A stretch of 64,000 bases of DNA from Methylophilus sp. QUAN (GTDB lineage Bacteria; Pseudomonadota; Gammaproteobacteria; Burkholderiales; Methylophilaceae): NCBI RefSeq assembly GCF_015354445.1, contig NZ_JADKYT010000001.1, positions 186,001 to 250,000 on the forward strand. The letters run 5' to 3'. Position 1 is the first letter of the stretch; each line of letters begins with the position of its first letter. Shown piece by piece: positions 56,139 through 64,000 of this stretch. Made by a program: the position numbers and the translations under genes. Below the pieces are notes generated by a model that saw only the letters and a program-made list of their open reading frames with translations, did not search any database and was not told where the DNA came from.

Positions 56139-56804
56139 ATGTTACGCCTGTCAGTATTATCCTATTTGCTGGCCTGCCTGCCATTGGCGAGCCACGCCAG
56201 TGCACAAATCAGCCTGGCAAACACAAACTGCTCAGGGGACATGGCGCTCTCATCAGGCAGCAGCATCTCATTAAGCTGTACAGGTAACCTGAGCCTGGAT
56301 GGCGGCTGGCTAAAGTCTGACAGCCAAATATCACTGTTCGCCGGTGGTGACCTGACACTCAACAACCTTAGCCTCTACGCGCCGGAAATCAGCTTATCAA
56401 CCCTGACCGGCAACCTGACTATTGGCAGCAACGTGCTGCTCGACATCACACATACGCCCGTACTCACCAGCGGCGCCATCCATATAAACAGTTGGTTACC
56501 ACGCCCGGTGATTGCATGGCAGGACTTTGATATCGGCTTGCAACCCGGCGCCGTCATTAGCGTGAGTAACAGCGCGGGTGCCGCTCACCAAACCATCGTT
56601 CATAGGCCAGAGCTGGCAGGTAGTCTGGTACTCACACCCGCACAAAGTCAGATGCTCATTCATGAATCGCGGATCACATTGATCAACAGCGCAGGCATCA
56701 ATGTCTCTGCGGTGCCTGAACCTGATGGTTATATGATGATATTAGCTGGCTTAGGGCTGATGGCTTGCAGACGCAAGACCAAAAGATTAGCTAGTGGAGG
56801 CTGA
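56139..56804 (+). CDS. PEP-CTERM sorting-domain protein
   Basis: The 221-residue protein has an N-terminal signal peptide (LLACLPLASHASA), a Ser/Leu/Gly/Asn-rich repetitive beta region (residues about 25-150, with GNLTLNNLSL-like filamentous-haemagglutinin-type repeats) and the C-terminal sorting signal VPEPDGYMMILAGLGLMACRRKTKR (motif at about 195-220). This VPEP plus helix plus basic tail marks substrates of an exosortase (EpsH/XrtA type), which usually travel with exopolysaccharide. No exosortase gene lies in this window. The ATG at 56139 is chosen because AAGGAG precedes it; an earlier ATG is at 56121. Its end overlaps hemD tail-to-tail by 18 bases. Confidence 0.85.
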   Translation: MLRLSVLSYLLACLPLASHASAQISLANTNCSGDMALSSGSSISLSCTGNLSLDGGWLKSDSQISLFAGGDLTLNNLSLYAPEISLSTLTGNLTIGSNVLLDITHTPVLTSGAIHINSWLPRPVIAWQDFDIGLQPGAVISVSNSAGAAHQTIVHRPELAGSLVLTPAQSQMLIHESRITLINSAGINVSAVPEPDGYMMILAGLGLMACRRKTKRLASGG

Positions 56805-57566
56805 AAGATGCGTTTGCAGCAGACTGAGCATGGCGACATCGCCAGATTGGTCTGCGCTAAACGCGGTCAAACCGGATTCACGCGCCTGCTCGGCGATGCG
56901 TGCATGGTTAACGAATACAGGGGTCGCTTTTAGCCAGTCACCCTCGCCCGCCAGTGCCAATAAAAAACGCAAGGCTTCGCTGCTGGTGACAACGATGCCA
57001 TGTAATTGGCCTTGGGCATAAGCTTGTTGCAATCGTTGGGCGCTGCTTTGCGGATTCACACGGCGGTAGCATTCACCAAACACCACTTCCGCGCCACGCT
57101 GTTTTAAGGTGTCGGCTAATACTTCACGCCCACCCACGCCACGTACAATCAGTACGCGCTGTCCTAGCATCTGTTGCAATGCAGGTAATGCCAGCAAGGC
57201 TTCGCTGTCAAATCGCTCGCTCGGTGTGAGCACCTCTGTCACGCCAAAACCTTGCAAGCTGGCGGCTGTGGTTGGGCCAATTGCAGCAAATTTTAACGCA
57301 GGCGAAATATCTGCCTGTTGCAACAAAGGCATGCCATATTGCACGGCATTGCTGCTGATAAACACGGCCCAGTCAAACTGGCTTAGCGGCGTCACCGCCG
57401 CATGAAAAGCACTCAGGTCGTCGAGGCCTTTAATATCCAGCAGCGGAAAAGAAATCACAGTGCCGCCTGCGCCAGTGATCGCCGCAGTGAGCTTGGTAGC
57501 TTGCTCGGGTGGCCGTGTGACCGCGATATGCATCCCGGCCAAGGTCGCTGCCGATGGCAGGGTCAT
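56787..57566 (-). CDS. hemD: Uroporphyrinogen-III synthase
   Basis: HemD cyclises hydroxymethylbilane to uroporphyrinogen III in tetrapyrrole synthesis. The 259-residue protein has the HemD features [44 protein letters not shown] and [12 protein letters not shown]. HemD sequences are poorly conserved, so its position next to hemC is also used. The start overlaps the hemC end by four bases. The 3' end overlaps the PEP-CTERM gene on the other strand. Confidence 0.93.
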   Translation of the reverse strand: MTLPSAATLAGMHIAVTRPPEQATKLTAAITGAGGTVISFPLLDIKGLDDLSAFHAAVTPLSQFDWAVFISSNAVQYGMPLLQQADISPALKFAAIGPTTAASLQGFGVTEVLTPSERFDSEALLALPALQQMLGQRVLIVRGVGGREVLADTLKQRGAEVVFGECYRRVNPQSSAQRLQQAYAQGQLHGIVVTSSEALRFLLALAGEGDWLKATPVFVNHARIAEQARESGLTAFSADQSGDVAMLSLLQTHLSASTS

Positions 57567-58507
57567 TTCACCCCATCCAGCGTGGCCAGGATTTTATCGG
57601 CACCACGTGCCACCAGTTGCAGCGCCAATTGCTGGCCCAGCTTTTCAGCTTCTGCCGCATGACCAGTGACGGTTTCTTTAAGCATCTGCTTGCCATCAAC
57701 GCTGGCGACAAACCCCTGCATGGTGATGGTGTCACCTTGTTTGGTGGCATAAGCACCCAGCGGCACCGTGCAACTTCCTGCCAGCGCACGGCTGAATCCT
57801 CGCTCAGCTTCCACGCACAATTGCGTATCCACATGATTCAACGGCGCCAACACAGCCATCAGGTCACTGCGGTCAGCATTGATTTCGATACCCAATGCGC
57901 CCTGACCCACGGCCGGAATACTCTCTGCCGGACTAATAAAGCTTTTAATGCGATCGCCTAACTCCAGGCGGATGAGCCCGGCTGCTGCCAGAATAATCGC
58001 CGCATATTGACCTTCATCCAGTTTGCGCAAACGGGTTTGCACATTACCGCGCAATGACTCGATTTTTAAATGCGGAAAGCGCGCCTGTATCTGGCTTTGG
58101 CGACGCAAGCTGGAGGTACCCACCACGCTGCCCTCAGGTAAGGCTTCCAGATTCGCATAGTCGTTAGAAACAAATGCGTCACGCGGGTCTTCGCGCTCAC
58201 CGGTCGCCGTCAGCACAAAGCCTTCGGGCAAATGCATGGGCACATCTTTCATGCTGTGCACAGCCAGGTCAGCCCGGCCATCGGCCAGCGCATTTTCCAG
58301 TTCTTTCACAAACAAGCCTTTGCCGCCTATGCGGGACAACGGGGAATCCAGAATCTGGTCGCCAGTGGTGGTCATGCCTAAAATGCTGACCTCACATTGT
58401 GGATATAAAGCCTGTAACCTGGCCTGGATATGCTTGGCCTGCCACATGGCAAGCGCACTCTCACGTGAGGCAATAACGAGCTTGGCAGGAGGATTGAATG
58501 TACTCAC
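57563..58507 (-). CDS. hemC: Porphobilinogen deaminase (hydroxymethylbilane synthase)
   Basis: HemC joins four porphobilinogens using a dipyrromethane cofactor. The 314-residue product has [40 protein letters not shown] with [19 protein letters not shown] and the cofactor-binding Cys in [13 protein letters not shown]. An open frame reaches the ATG-like position at 58549, but the GTG at 58507, preceded by AGG at a suitable distance, gives the normal family length (E. coli 313). It is the first gene of hemCD and divergent from the MscS-like helix gene. Confidence 0.96.
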   Translation of the reverse strand: MSTFNPPAKLVIASRESALAMWQAKHIQARLQALYPQCEVSILGMTTTGDQILDSPLSRIGGKGLFVKELENALADGRADLAVHSMKDVPMHLPEGFVLTATGEREDPRDAFVSNDYANLEALPEGSVVGTSSLRRQSQIQARFPHLKIESLRGNVQTRLRKLDEGQYAAIILAAAGLIRLELGDRIKSFISPAESIPAVGQGALGIEINADRSDLMAVLAPLNHVDTQLCVEAERGFSRALAGSCTVPLGAYATKQGDTITMQGFVASVDGKQMLKETVTGHAAEAEKLGQQLALQLVARGADKILATLDGVK

Positions 58508-58700
58508 AACGATCTTACCTTTAATGGATTTAGCGCAACATTTTAGCACGGCAAGACGATTGTTCCGTGCGCATTACCGGCCCGATACAGATGAACCTTT
58601 TGCTCCCCAAGGCAGTCGGATTGAGTTATGCTGACACCTGCATAGCAACCCGAAGTGGCTAGAAAAGTCGCTATTCAATGATAAAAATGGAGGACTATCC

Positions 58701-59372
58701 ATGCAATACCAAATCGACATTTTCCTTTCATCTCTCAATCAATTCTGGGTCGAACTGGTCCATTTTGTGCCTAAATTACTGGCTGCCATGGTCATCCTGT
58801 TTTTCGGCTGGCTGGTCGCAAAAGCGGTGAGGCTCGGTGTGAAACGCATTCTTGAATTGACGCATTTCGATACCTTTGCCCAAAAGTCTGGCCTTGAGGC
58901 CTTTATGCGCAGCGCCAATTACAAAGTCACGCTGAGCGGCATCATCAGCCAGGTTGTCTATTGGCTAGTCATTTTGCTGTTTGTCATTACCGGCGCCAAC
59001 TCACTGGGCCTGACAGAAGTGGCCTCATTACTCAAAGAGCTGGCTAGTTACCTGCCGCATATTATTGTCGCCATCCTGGTGGTGATTTTCGGCACCCTGT
59101 TTGCCCGCTTTATCAACCGCCTGGTCTTTGCCTGGCTGCATAGCATCAAATTTGAGCAAGCGCTGATCATCAGCACCTCTGCGGAATATTGCATCCAGAT
59201 TCTGGCCATTTTCATTGCCCTGGAACAACTGGGCATTGGCATGCAATTAATTCATTCACTGTTTGTGATTGTGTTTGGCGCCGTATTCTTGGCACTGGCC
59301 ATCGCGTTTGGTCTGGGCGGACGCGACTGGGCAGCCAAAGTGATTGATCAAGCGCAACAGAAGAAAAAGTAA
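58701..59372 (+). CDS. Small-conductance-channel-like TM-helix protein
   Basis: The 223-residue protein carries conserved TM-helix repeats of the type found in the N-terminal part of some MscS-like channels (Pfam TM_helix). It has about four hydrophobic segments (25-45, 80-100, 115-137, 180-200), with GWLVAKAVRLGVKRIL and a second, similar ARFINRLVFAWL repeat. The MscS beta-domain is missing, so it is not a classical mechanosensitive channel. The C-terminus FGLGGRDWAAKVIDQAQQKKK is characteristic. GGAGG lies ten bases before the ATG. It sits between hemC and the algR-type gene but on the opposite strand to both. Confidence 0.82.
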   Translation: MQYQIDIFLSSLNQFWVELVHFVPKLLAAMVILFFGWLVAKAVRLGVKRILELTHFDTFAQKSGLEAFMRSANYKVTLSGIISQVVYWLVILLFVITGANSLGLTEVASLLKELASYLPHIIVAILVVIFGTLFARFINRLVFAWLHSIKFEQALIISTSAEYCIQILAIFIALEQLGIGMQLIHSLFVIVFGAVFLALAIAFGLGGRDWAAKVIDQAQQKKK

Positions 59373-59380
59373 CTCCTCAA

Positions 59381-59404
59381 AAAGGCCACCCTCAGGTGGC
59401 CTTT
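59381..59404. terminator. Bidirectional Rho-independent terminator
   Basis: AAAGGCCACC (59381-59390) pairs exactly with GGTGGCCTTT (59395-59404) over CTCA, a 10-bp stem. It lies between the converging MscS-like gene and the algR-type gene, overlapping the latter's stop codon. Confidence 0.88.
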
Positions 59405-60138
59405 ATCACATGCTGGTGGCGACGACTCACCACCAGCGTCTCCGGAACCCCTTTCACCAGCACCACCCATGCCGTCTCCCCGGCCTCTTCGCCTTCGGCA
59501 ATTCGTTGCTTTTCAAATCCGCCAATGGCATTGCGCGCCACCAGCGCATTGCGGTGGATACGCACAAACTGCGCTGCATAGGTGTGCTCAAGCTGGTTAA
59601 GCGAGGTTTCAAGCAAATAGCTTTTATCACGCGTGCGTACGGTCACGTACTTCAACTCAGCCCTTAAATAAAGCACATCTGCGATAGGCACCAGCACCAC
59701 TTTGCCACGCTCGTGTATGCTCAAATGATCATGCGTTTGTTGCAAAGACACCAACGCTTGTGACTGACTAGTCTGCAGCGGCTTGGCCTTGGCCAAGGCT
59801 GCCGCCAGGCGCTCACTGCGTATGGGCTTGAGCAAATAATCAATCGCACTGAGCTCAAACGCCTGCACCGCATAATGATCATAAGCGGTGGTAAAAATCA
59901 GATTGGGAGGTTGCGGCAAGCAGCGTAAATGCTGCGCTAACTCAATGCCATCCATGACAGGCATGCGGATATCCACTAGCACAATATCCACTGTAGCGTC
60001 TTGCAGCAACTGCAACGCTTCCACGCCGTTCGCGGCTTCGCCCACGACGTCGTAGCCGCCCACATCGCCGACCAAATCCCGCAAGCGCTGCCGGGCCAAC
60101 GGCTCATCGTCTACAATTAACAAGCGCTGGTTAGCCAT
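59392..60138 (-). CDS. algR: LytTR response regulator, AlgR-like
   Basis: The 248-residue protein has an N-terminal receiver domain (LLIVDDEPLARQRLRDLV; phospho-acceptor Asp in DIVLVDIRMPVMDG) and a C-terminal LytTR DNA-binding domain (VLYLRAELKYVTVRTRDKSY, HTYAAQFVRIHRNALVARNA). AlgR controls alginate and type IV pili in Pseudomonas; its targets here are unknown. A frame from a TTG at 60144 is open, but GAGG six bases before the ATG at 60138 supports the shorter start. It overlaps the sensor gene by eight bases. Confidence 0.9.
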   Translation of the reverse strand: MANQRLLIVDDEPLARQRLRDLVGDVGGYDVVGEAANGVEALQLLQDATVDIVLVDIRMPVMDGIELAQHLRCLPQPPNLIFTTAYDHYAVQAFELSAIDYLLKPIRSERLAAALAKAKPLQTSQSQALVSLQQTHDHLSIHERGKVVLVPIADVLYLRAELKYVTVRTRDKSYLLETSLNQLEHTYAAQFVRIHRNALVARNAIGGFEKQRIAEGEEAGETAWVVLVKGVPETLVVSRRHQHVIKAT

Positions 60139-61150
60139 GCACAACCTCGGACAGCGGGCGCGTTGGGATCACGATTTCTACGATGTAACGCTGGTCGGCC
60201 TCATATTGCCGCAATTGCGCCTCCAGGTCGTAGTGCAGGCGCAAGCGCTCACGGATATTTTTGAGTGCCATTTTATTGCCGCCAGACTTGTCACTGCGTG
60301 GCGGCAGCGGATTACTGATACGCAACAACAAACTTTTGCCGCTGGGGTGGATTTCAATCACCACCACCCCGCCCTGCGATTGCGGCTCGATACCGTGATA
60401 CACCGCGTTTTCCAGCAAAGGTTGCAGAATTAGCGGCGGGATCATCATCTCGGCAGGAATGTCAGACAGTTGCCAGTCACATTGCAACCGCTCGTCTAGC
60501 CGTAGTTTTTCGATATTCAGGTATTGCTGGCATAAGGCAATTTCTTGTGACAACGGCACCAGATCGCGGTTATCGGCCATCAGCACGCGGAACAGTTCGG
60601 CCATGTCTTCCAGCGCCGTTTCGGCTCGTTGCGGTTGGCTGCGGATCAGCGACAAAGCCGCATTCAGGCTATTAAACAAAAAATGGGGGCGGATACGGGC
60701 CTGCAAAGCCTGCAAACGCGCCTCGGCAATCGCCGGTGAATAAGCGCGCTGCAATAAATCCAGGTAATACAAACACATCAGCACATCGGCCACACACAGC
60801 AGCATCACCTGCCAATATTGTGCGGCGCTCAATGGCGCAATCCAGCGCTGGTAACCATAGCTGGATAATGCAGTGATGCCAATCGCCAGCAAAAACAGGG
60901 CCGCCAAGGCTTGTCGATAAGGCCAGCGACTAATCACAGGGTATGCCAGCGTCAGCGCCCCCAACACCAGCAACAGGGGCGGCAACCACTGGCTGCCTAT
61001 ACGCGCCAGGTCACTGGCCCACAACGTGACATTCCAGCCAGACTGGCCGTCATACACAGTGAGCAAGGCCAGCAAACACAGATGCAACAACAATACACGT
61101 AAGTGTATGCCCAGATTGCGAAAATTGGGGATGCGGCTACTTTTACGCAC
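60131..61150 (-). CDS. algZ: Sensor histidine kinase, AlgZ/FimS-LytS family
   Basis: The 339-residue protein has four N-terminal membrane helices (about residues 15-125) and a His_kinase domain with ARIRPHFLFNSLNAALSLI, where the His before FLFNSLN is the phospho-acceptor. The C-terminal ATPase part has PLLENAVYHGIEPQ and NIRERLRLHYD. It is the cognate sensor of the LytTR regulator. The start is a GTG at 61150 without a strong ribosome binding site. The gene is divergent from argH, exactly the argH-algZ-algR-hemCD arrangement found in pseudomonads and many betaproteobacteria. Confidence 0.88.
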   Translation of the reverse strand: MRKSSRIPNFRNLGIHLRVLLLHLCLLALLTVYDGQSGWNVTLWASDLARIGSQWLPPLLLVLGALTLAYPVISRWPYRQALAALFLLAIGITALSSYGYQRWIAPLSAAQYWQVMLLCVADVLMCLYYLDLLQRAYSPAIAEARLQALQARIRPHFLFNSLNAALSLIRSQPQRAETALEDMAELFRVLMADNRDLVPLSQEIALCQQYLNIEKLRLDERLQCDWQLSDIPAEMMIPPLILQPLLENAVYHGIEPQSQGGVVVIEIHPSGKSLLLRISNPLPPRSDKSGGNKMALKNIRERLRLHYDLEAQLRQYEADQRYIVEIVIPTRPLSEVVHG

Positions 61151-61254
61151 GGCGTGATGTTCGTTTATAATATCGTGCCAGCATCATAAGTATTAAGTGC
61201 CACTGGCGCAAGCACGCGCTGTGCGCCCTATTTCTGGCAGAAAGAATTTTTGTT

Positions 61255-62673
61255 TTGACAACGTCCAATTCCAATACACAGTCATCTTTGCACCAAAAAG
61301 ACCAAGCCTGGTCCGGCCGCTTTAACGAGCCAGTCGCCGAGCTGGTCAAACGCTACACAGCGTCTGTCGATTTCGACAAGCGCCTGGCCACATTCGACAT
61401 TCAGGGCTCAATTGCCCACGCCACCATGCTAGGCGCACAAGGCATTATTTCGACGCAAGATGTCACCGACATTAAGCGCGGCCTGGGCGAGATTCTGGCA
61501 GAGATTGAGGCCGGACAGTTTGAATGGCTGCTGGACCTGGAAGATGTACACCTCAACATTGAAAGACGCCTGACCGAGAAAATCGGCGACGCTGGTAAAC
61601 GTCTGCATACTGGCCGCTCACGCAACGACCAGGTGGCGACCGATGTGCGCTTGTGGCTGCGCAGTGTGGTCGATGATGCCATTGCCGGTATCCGCGCACT
61701 GCAAACCTCGTTGCTGGATCTGGCCGAACAACATGCCGCCACCATCATGCCAGGCTTTACCCACTTGCAAGTGGCCCAACCCGTGACGTTTGGTCACCAC
61801 CTGATGGCCTATTTTGAAATGCTCAACCGCGATGCCGAGCGCTTTGCCGATGCACGCAAACGTATCAACCGCTTGCCGTTGGGCGCCGCCGCACTGGCAG
61901 GCACCAGCTACCCGATCAAACGTGAATTAGTAGCAGAATTATTAGGGTTCGACAGCGTCTGCCAAAACTCGCTGGATGCCGTGTCTGACCGTGACTTCGC
62001 GATTGAATTTAACGCCGCGGCGTCATTGCTCATGATGCACTTGTCGCGCTTTTCTGAAGAATTGATTTTATGGATGAGCCCACGCTTCGGCTTTATTGAT
62101 ATTGCCGACCGTTTTTGTACCGGTTCCTCCATCATGCCGCAAAAGAAAAACCCTGACGTACCAGAGCTGGTACGCGGCAAAACTGGCCGCGTGTATGGCC
62201 ATTTAATCGGCCTGCTGACTCTGATGAAAGGCCAGCCACTGGCCTATAACAAAGACAACCAGGAAGACAAAGAGCCGCTGTTTGATGTGGCTGACACCTT
62301 GCTGGTGACCTTGCAGATTTACGCCGACATGCTGCGCGGCATCACCGTCAAAGCCGACAATATGCGCCAGGCCGCACTCGAAGGCTTTGCCACCGCCACC
62401 GACTTGGCTGATTACCTGGTGAAAAAAGGCATGCCATTCCGTGACGCGCACGAAGTGGTCGCCCACGCCGTCAAAGCAGGCGTGGAATCAGGCCGTGACT
62501 TGGCAGAATTCAGCCTGGCTGAGTTGCAAGCTTTCAGTAGCACCATCAGCGACGACGTGTTTGAAGTGCTGACGCTAGAAGGCTCCGTCGCCAGCCGCAA
62601 CCACACCGGCGGCACCGCGCCCGAGCAAGTGCGCCGCGCCATCGCCCAAGCCAGGCAGCAATTAGGACACTGA
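61255..62673 (+). CDS. argH: Argininosuccinate lyase
   Basis: ArgH splits argininosuccinate into arginine and fumarate, the last step of arginine synthesis. The 472-residue protein has the fumarase/lyase signature [50 protein letters not shown] (split at about 90-120) and [18 protein letters not shown]. The start is a TTG at 61255, as no ATG lies near the expected N-terminus. The gene is divergent from algZ. Its stop overlaps the next gene (TGATG). Confidence 0.96.
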   Translation: MTTSNSNTQSSLHQKDQAWSGRFNEPVAELVKRYTASVDFDKRLATFDIQGSIAHATMLGAQGIISTQDVTDIKRGLGEILAEIEAGQFEWLLDLEDVHLNIERRLTEKIGDAGKRLHTGRSRNDQVATDVRLWLRSVVDDAIAGIRALQTSLLDLAEQHAATIMPGFTHLQVAQPVTFGHHLMAYFEMLNRDAERFADARKRINRLPLGAAALAGTSYPIKRELVAELLGFDSVCQNSLDAVSDRDFAIEFNAAASLLMMHLSRFSEELILWMSPRFGFIDIADRFCTGSSIMPQKKNPDVPELVRGKTGRVYGHLIGLLTLMKGQPLAYNKDNQEDKEPLFDVADTLLVTLQIYADMLRGITVKADNMRQAALEGFATATDLADYLVKKGMPFRDAHEVVAHAVKAGVESGRDLAEFSLAELQAFSSTISDDVFEVLTLEGSVASRNHTGGTAPEQVRRAIAQARQQLGH

Positions 62674-63383
62674 TGCCCCACCGCCATCATCCACCGAGTA
62701 AGTGCAAATCACACCCGGTAATGATGGGGCTGGTGTTAGCTATCAGCCTATTAGCGACCCAGCCCACGCAAGCAGCGCTTGGCATCGCCAACCCCAAACA
62801 CGAACAAGCCATGCTGTGGCCGCTGTTGCCAGGTGAAAGCGTCAACAGCCTGGCCGCCAAACTTTATCCACAAAGCCCGGTGCTACAGCAGCGCTTTGTG
62901 CAGCAATCCATCACCCTCAGCCGTGGGCGCGGTATTTTGTTACGCCCGGATGAACGCAGTGAAACCGCACAACTCATCGCCGTACCCAATGCGCAAACCT
63001 TGCACACCCTCACCCACCGTATTAAAAAAGCCGATGAAGTCGACACCGACGCATTTGTCACACCAGGCTTGGTGATGAGTGTGCAACTCACACAAGCATC
63101 GCAGCAAAACGCGACCGGGTGGCATTTGCCAAAGCTGAACCTGCCAGAAGGACTCGCGTTAAAAGGGTATTCTTTTTCTGTGTCGAATTTGACCGGACGA
63201 ATTGCAGCCGCAAAGTCACATATTGTGGAAACCTATCAGGCCAATGCACGGGCGATTGCGCGGACGCCAGTAAAGAAGCTTTATCAAACACCGCAATTGG
63301 CGGTGATTGTAGTGAGTGCGATCTTGTTGCTGGTGTTGAGTTTGAGTTGGGGTGTTTTGGAAGAGCGGTGTAATAATCGATAG
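62673..63383 (+). CDS. LysM-like exported protein anchored by a C-terminal helix, unknown
   Basis: The 236-residue protein has an N-terminal signal-type helix (MMGLVLAISLLATQPTQAAL), a LysM-like segment (PGESVNSLAAKLYPQSPVLQ) and a C-terminal membrane helix at about 208-228 followed by the basic tail EERCNNR. The layout is reminiscent of the N-terminal part of FimV-like proteins, but no firm match is claimed. Its start overlaps the argH stop, so it is translationally coupled to argH. A peptidoglycan-associated role is inference. Confidence 0.6.
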   Translation: MPHRHHPPSKCKSHPVMMGLVLAISLLATQPTQAALGIANPKHEQAMLWPLLPGESVNSLAAKLYPQSPVLQQRFVQQSITLSRGRGILLRPDERSETAQLIAVPNAQTLHTLTHRIKKADEVDTDAFVTPGLVMSVQLTQASQQNATGWHLPKLNLPEGLALKGYSFSVSNLTGRIAAAKSHIVETYQANARAIARTPVKKLYQTPQLAVIVVSAILLLVLSLSWGVLEERCNNR

Positions 63384-63388
63384 CGTTT

Positions 63389-63514
63389 TGTAGCCGTATT
63401 TTTGTAGATAATTGATGTACTTTGGCCGTGATGGCTGGGTGACTTCCTCTTTGGCCACTTTCTGAGGGGCAAGCATCAGAAAGTAGCTCGCCGAGAGGCG
63501 AAAAAACGGCTACA
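63389..63514. repeat. Structured intergenic element with terminal inverted repeats
   Basis: The ends TGTAGCCGT (63389-63397) and ACGGCTACA (63506-63514) are exact reverse complements. Inside lie a hairpin with 8-bp arms ACTTTCTG and CAGAAAGT, and next to it a hairpin TCGCC-GAGA-GGCGA. The whole is 126 bases and non-coding. Similar CTTTCTG...CAGAAAGT-GGCGA patterns occur as dispersed repeats in other proteobacteria. It may be a MITE/REP-like element or a compound terminator between the converging genes on its two sides. Confidence 0.55.
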
Positions 63515-63525
63515 GTCGGGAAATG

Positions 63526-63954
63526 TTAGCCTTTAAGCGCACATTCCACACGCTCAGCCACTACCTTTTGTAACTGATCTCTAATCGCAGTACTCAGTGG
63601 CTGCACCTCGGAGTCCCGCACAGGTTCTCCCCAGTGGCTATTCGGAAAGTGCCTATCACTCTCGAATCTAGGCAATACATGCCAATGCATATGCGGCGTT
63701 TTATTGCCCAAACTTGCCAGGTTGATTTTGTCCGGTTGGATGACTTCACGCACTGCGGTTTCCACCGCAAACACCACTTTCATGGTACGGGCGCGGTCAG
63801 CAGGCGGCAGATCGGTCATTTCTTTGACGTGTGCAAGTAACTCGACACGGCAATAGGCAGGGTAGTCTGCGTCATGCAGTAACACCACGCGGCAGAAATC
63901 GTCTTGCCAGAGTAGGTCCTGTGGTGTGGGCGTGCAAAGTGCGCAATCAGCCAT
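63526..63954 (-). CDS. HIT (histidine triad) family protein
   Basis: The 142-residue protein has the histidine-triad motif in NKTPHMHWHVLPRF (His-x-His-x-His) and the N-terminal CALCTPTPQDLLWQDDFC with two Cys pairs that may bind zinc. HIT proteins hydrolyse nucleoside phosphoramidates and related nucleotides; the exact substrate here is unknown. Its start overlaps an upstream stop codon by one base (TAATG), so it is the second gene of an operon that runs past the right edge. It has no signal peptide. Confidence 0.9.
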   Translation of the reverse strand: MADCALCTPTPQDLLWQDDFCRVVLLHDADYPAYCRVELLAHVKEMTDLPPADRARTMKVVFAVETAVREVIQPDKINLASLGNKTPHMHWHVLPRFESDRHFPNSHWGEPVRDSEVQPLSTAIRDQLQKVVAERVECALKG

Positions 63955-64000
63955 TACGAGACTGCCAGCATTCTGTCCAAGGTCAGCTTGGCCAGTTTGG
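63954..64000 (-). CDS. C-terminal end of an upstream gene (partial, unknown)
   Basis: On the minus strand the frame reading KLAKLTLDRMLAVS ends in TAA at 63956-63954, overlapping the HIT start as TAATG. Only 14 or so codons fall in the window, too few to identify the gene. The overlap pattern is typical of coupled operon genes, which is the basis for calling it. Confidence 0.4.
   Translation of the reverse strand, partial: KLAKLTLDRMLAVS

Noticed and set aside
58508-58549. Upstream ATG start for hemC
   Set aside because: It adds 14 residues not found in the family. The GTG at 58507 has a ribosome binding site and gives the normal length.

Overview
The window reads as a chromosomal segment of a betaproteobacterial methylotroph, most likely Methylophilaceae (Methylophilus/Methylovorus/Methylobacillus type). 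This is inferred from gene content: a small pqqA gene, a periplasmic cupredoxin of the 'methylamine utilization protein' type beside a DUF3034 gene, a proteobacterial-type gshA (Pfam08886-like) paired with gshB, and the betaproteobacterial orders mreBCD-mrdA-rodA-rlpA-dacA-ybeD-lipB-lipA and argH/algZ-algR/hemC-hemD. Base composition looks even and moderate. I saw no rRNA, tRNA, CRISPR array, phage gene, transposase or replication origin.

Layout. 1-3.6 kb: a tetR-controlled RND efflux operon (regulator, outer-membrane factor, adaptor, start of the inner-membrane pump) read leftward from a near-perfect 34-bp palindrome. 3.7-7.5 kb: yaeQ and three membrane-protein genes, one with a CorA-type GMN motif. 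7.6-9.7 kb: thiC with a TPP riboswitch. 9.75-10.25 kb: a small four-helix membrane protein whose sigma70-like promoter carries a TetR-type operator. 10.4-15.1 kb: a large MHYT-PAS hybrid histidine kinase and an overlapping HD-GYP response regulator. 15.2-18.4 kb: gatCAB. 18.6-27.4 kb and on to 28.4 kb: rod-shape and cell-wall genes followed by lipoate genes. 28.5-30.7 kb: gshAB. 30.8-32.1 kb: dadA-like. 32.3-37.1 kb: TonB receptor, periplasmic binding protein and di-heme oxidoreductase in one direction. 37.1-40.3 kb: bestrophin, msrB, a catalase-related peroxidase and an OhrR-like regulator, the last two sharing an operator-like motif. 40.5-45.1 kb: EAL protein, cupredoxin and truncated-haemoglobin lipoprotein, with DUF3034 divergent. 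45.1-50.5 kb: orphan pqqA, an unusual glycosidase-like/LPS-kinase-like fusion, an LTA-synthase-family enzyme and two small proteins. 50.6-56.0 kb: arsR-aas-lplT plus a DUF4105-like exported protein. 56.1-63.4 kb: PEP-CTERM protein, hemD, hemC, MscS-like helix protein, algR/algZ, argH and a LysM-like protein. 63.4-64 kb: a structured intergenic element and a HIT protein.

How it fits together. The middle third is envelope construction (MreBCD, PBP2, RodA, RlpA, PBP5-type carboxypeptidase) beside lipoate and glutathione synthesis. The right half is richer in envelope and redox accessory genes: peroxide defence under an OhrR-like regulator, a copper/haem/c-di-GMP cluster, lysophospholipid recycling under an ArsR-family regulator, and surface-polymer enzymes. 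The best candidates for an undescribed system are the truncated-haemoglobin/cupredoxin/EAL/DUF3034 cluster, the arsR-aas-lplT-DUF4105 operon, the LTA-synthase/kinase-fusion pair beside orphan pqqA, and the TonB/binding-protein/di-heme cassette that lacks a permease. Functions of all four are inferred.
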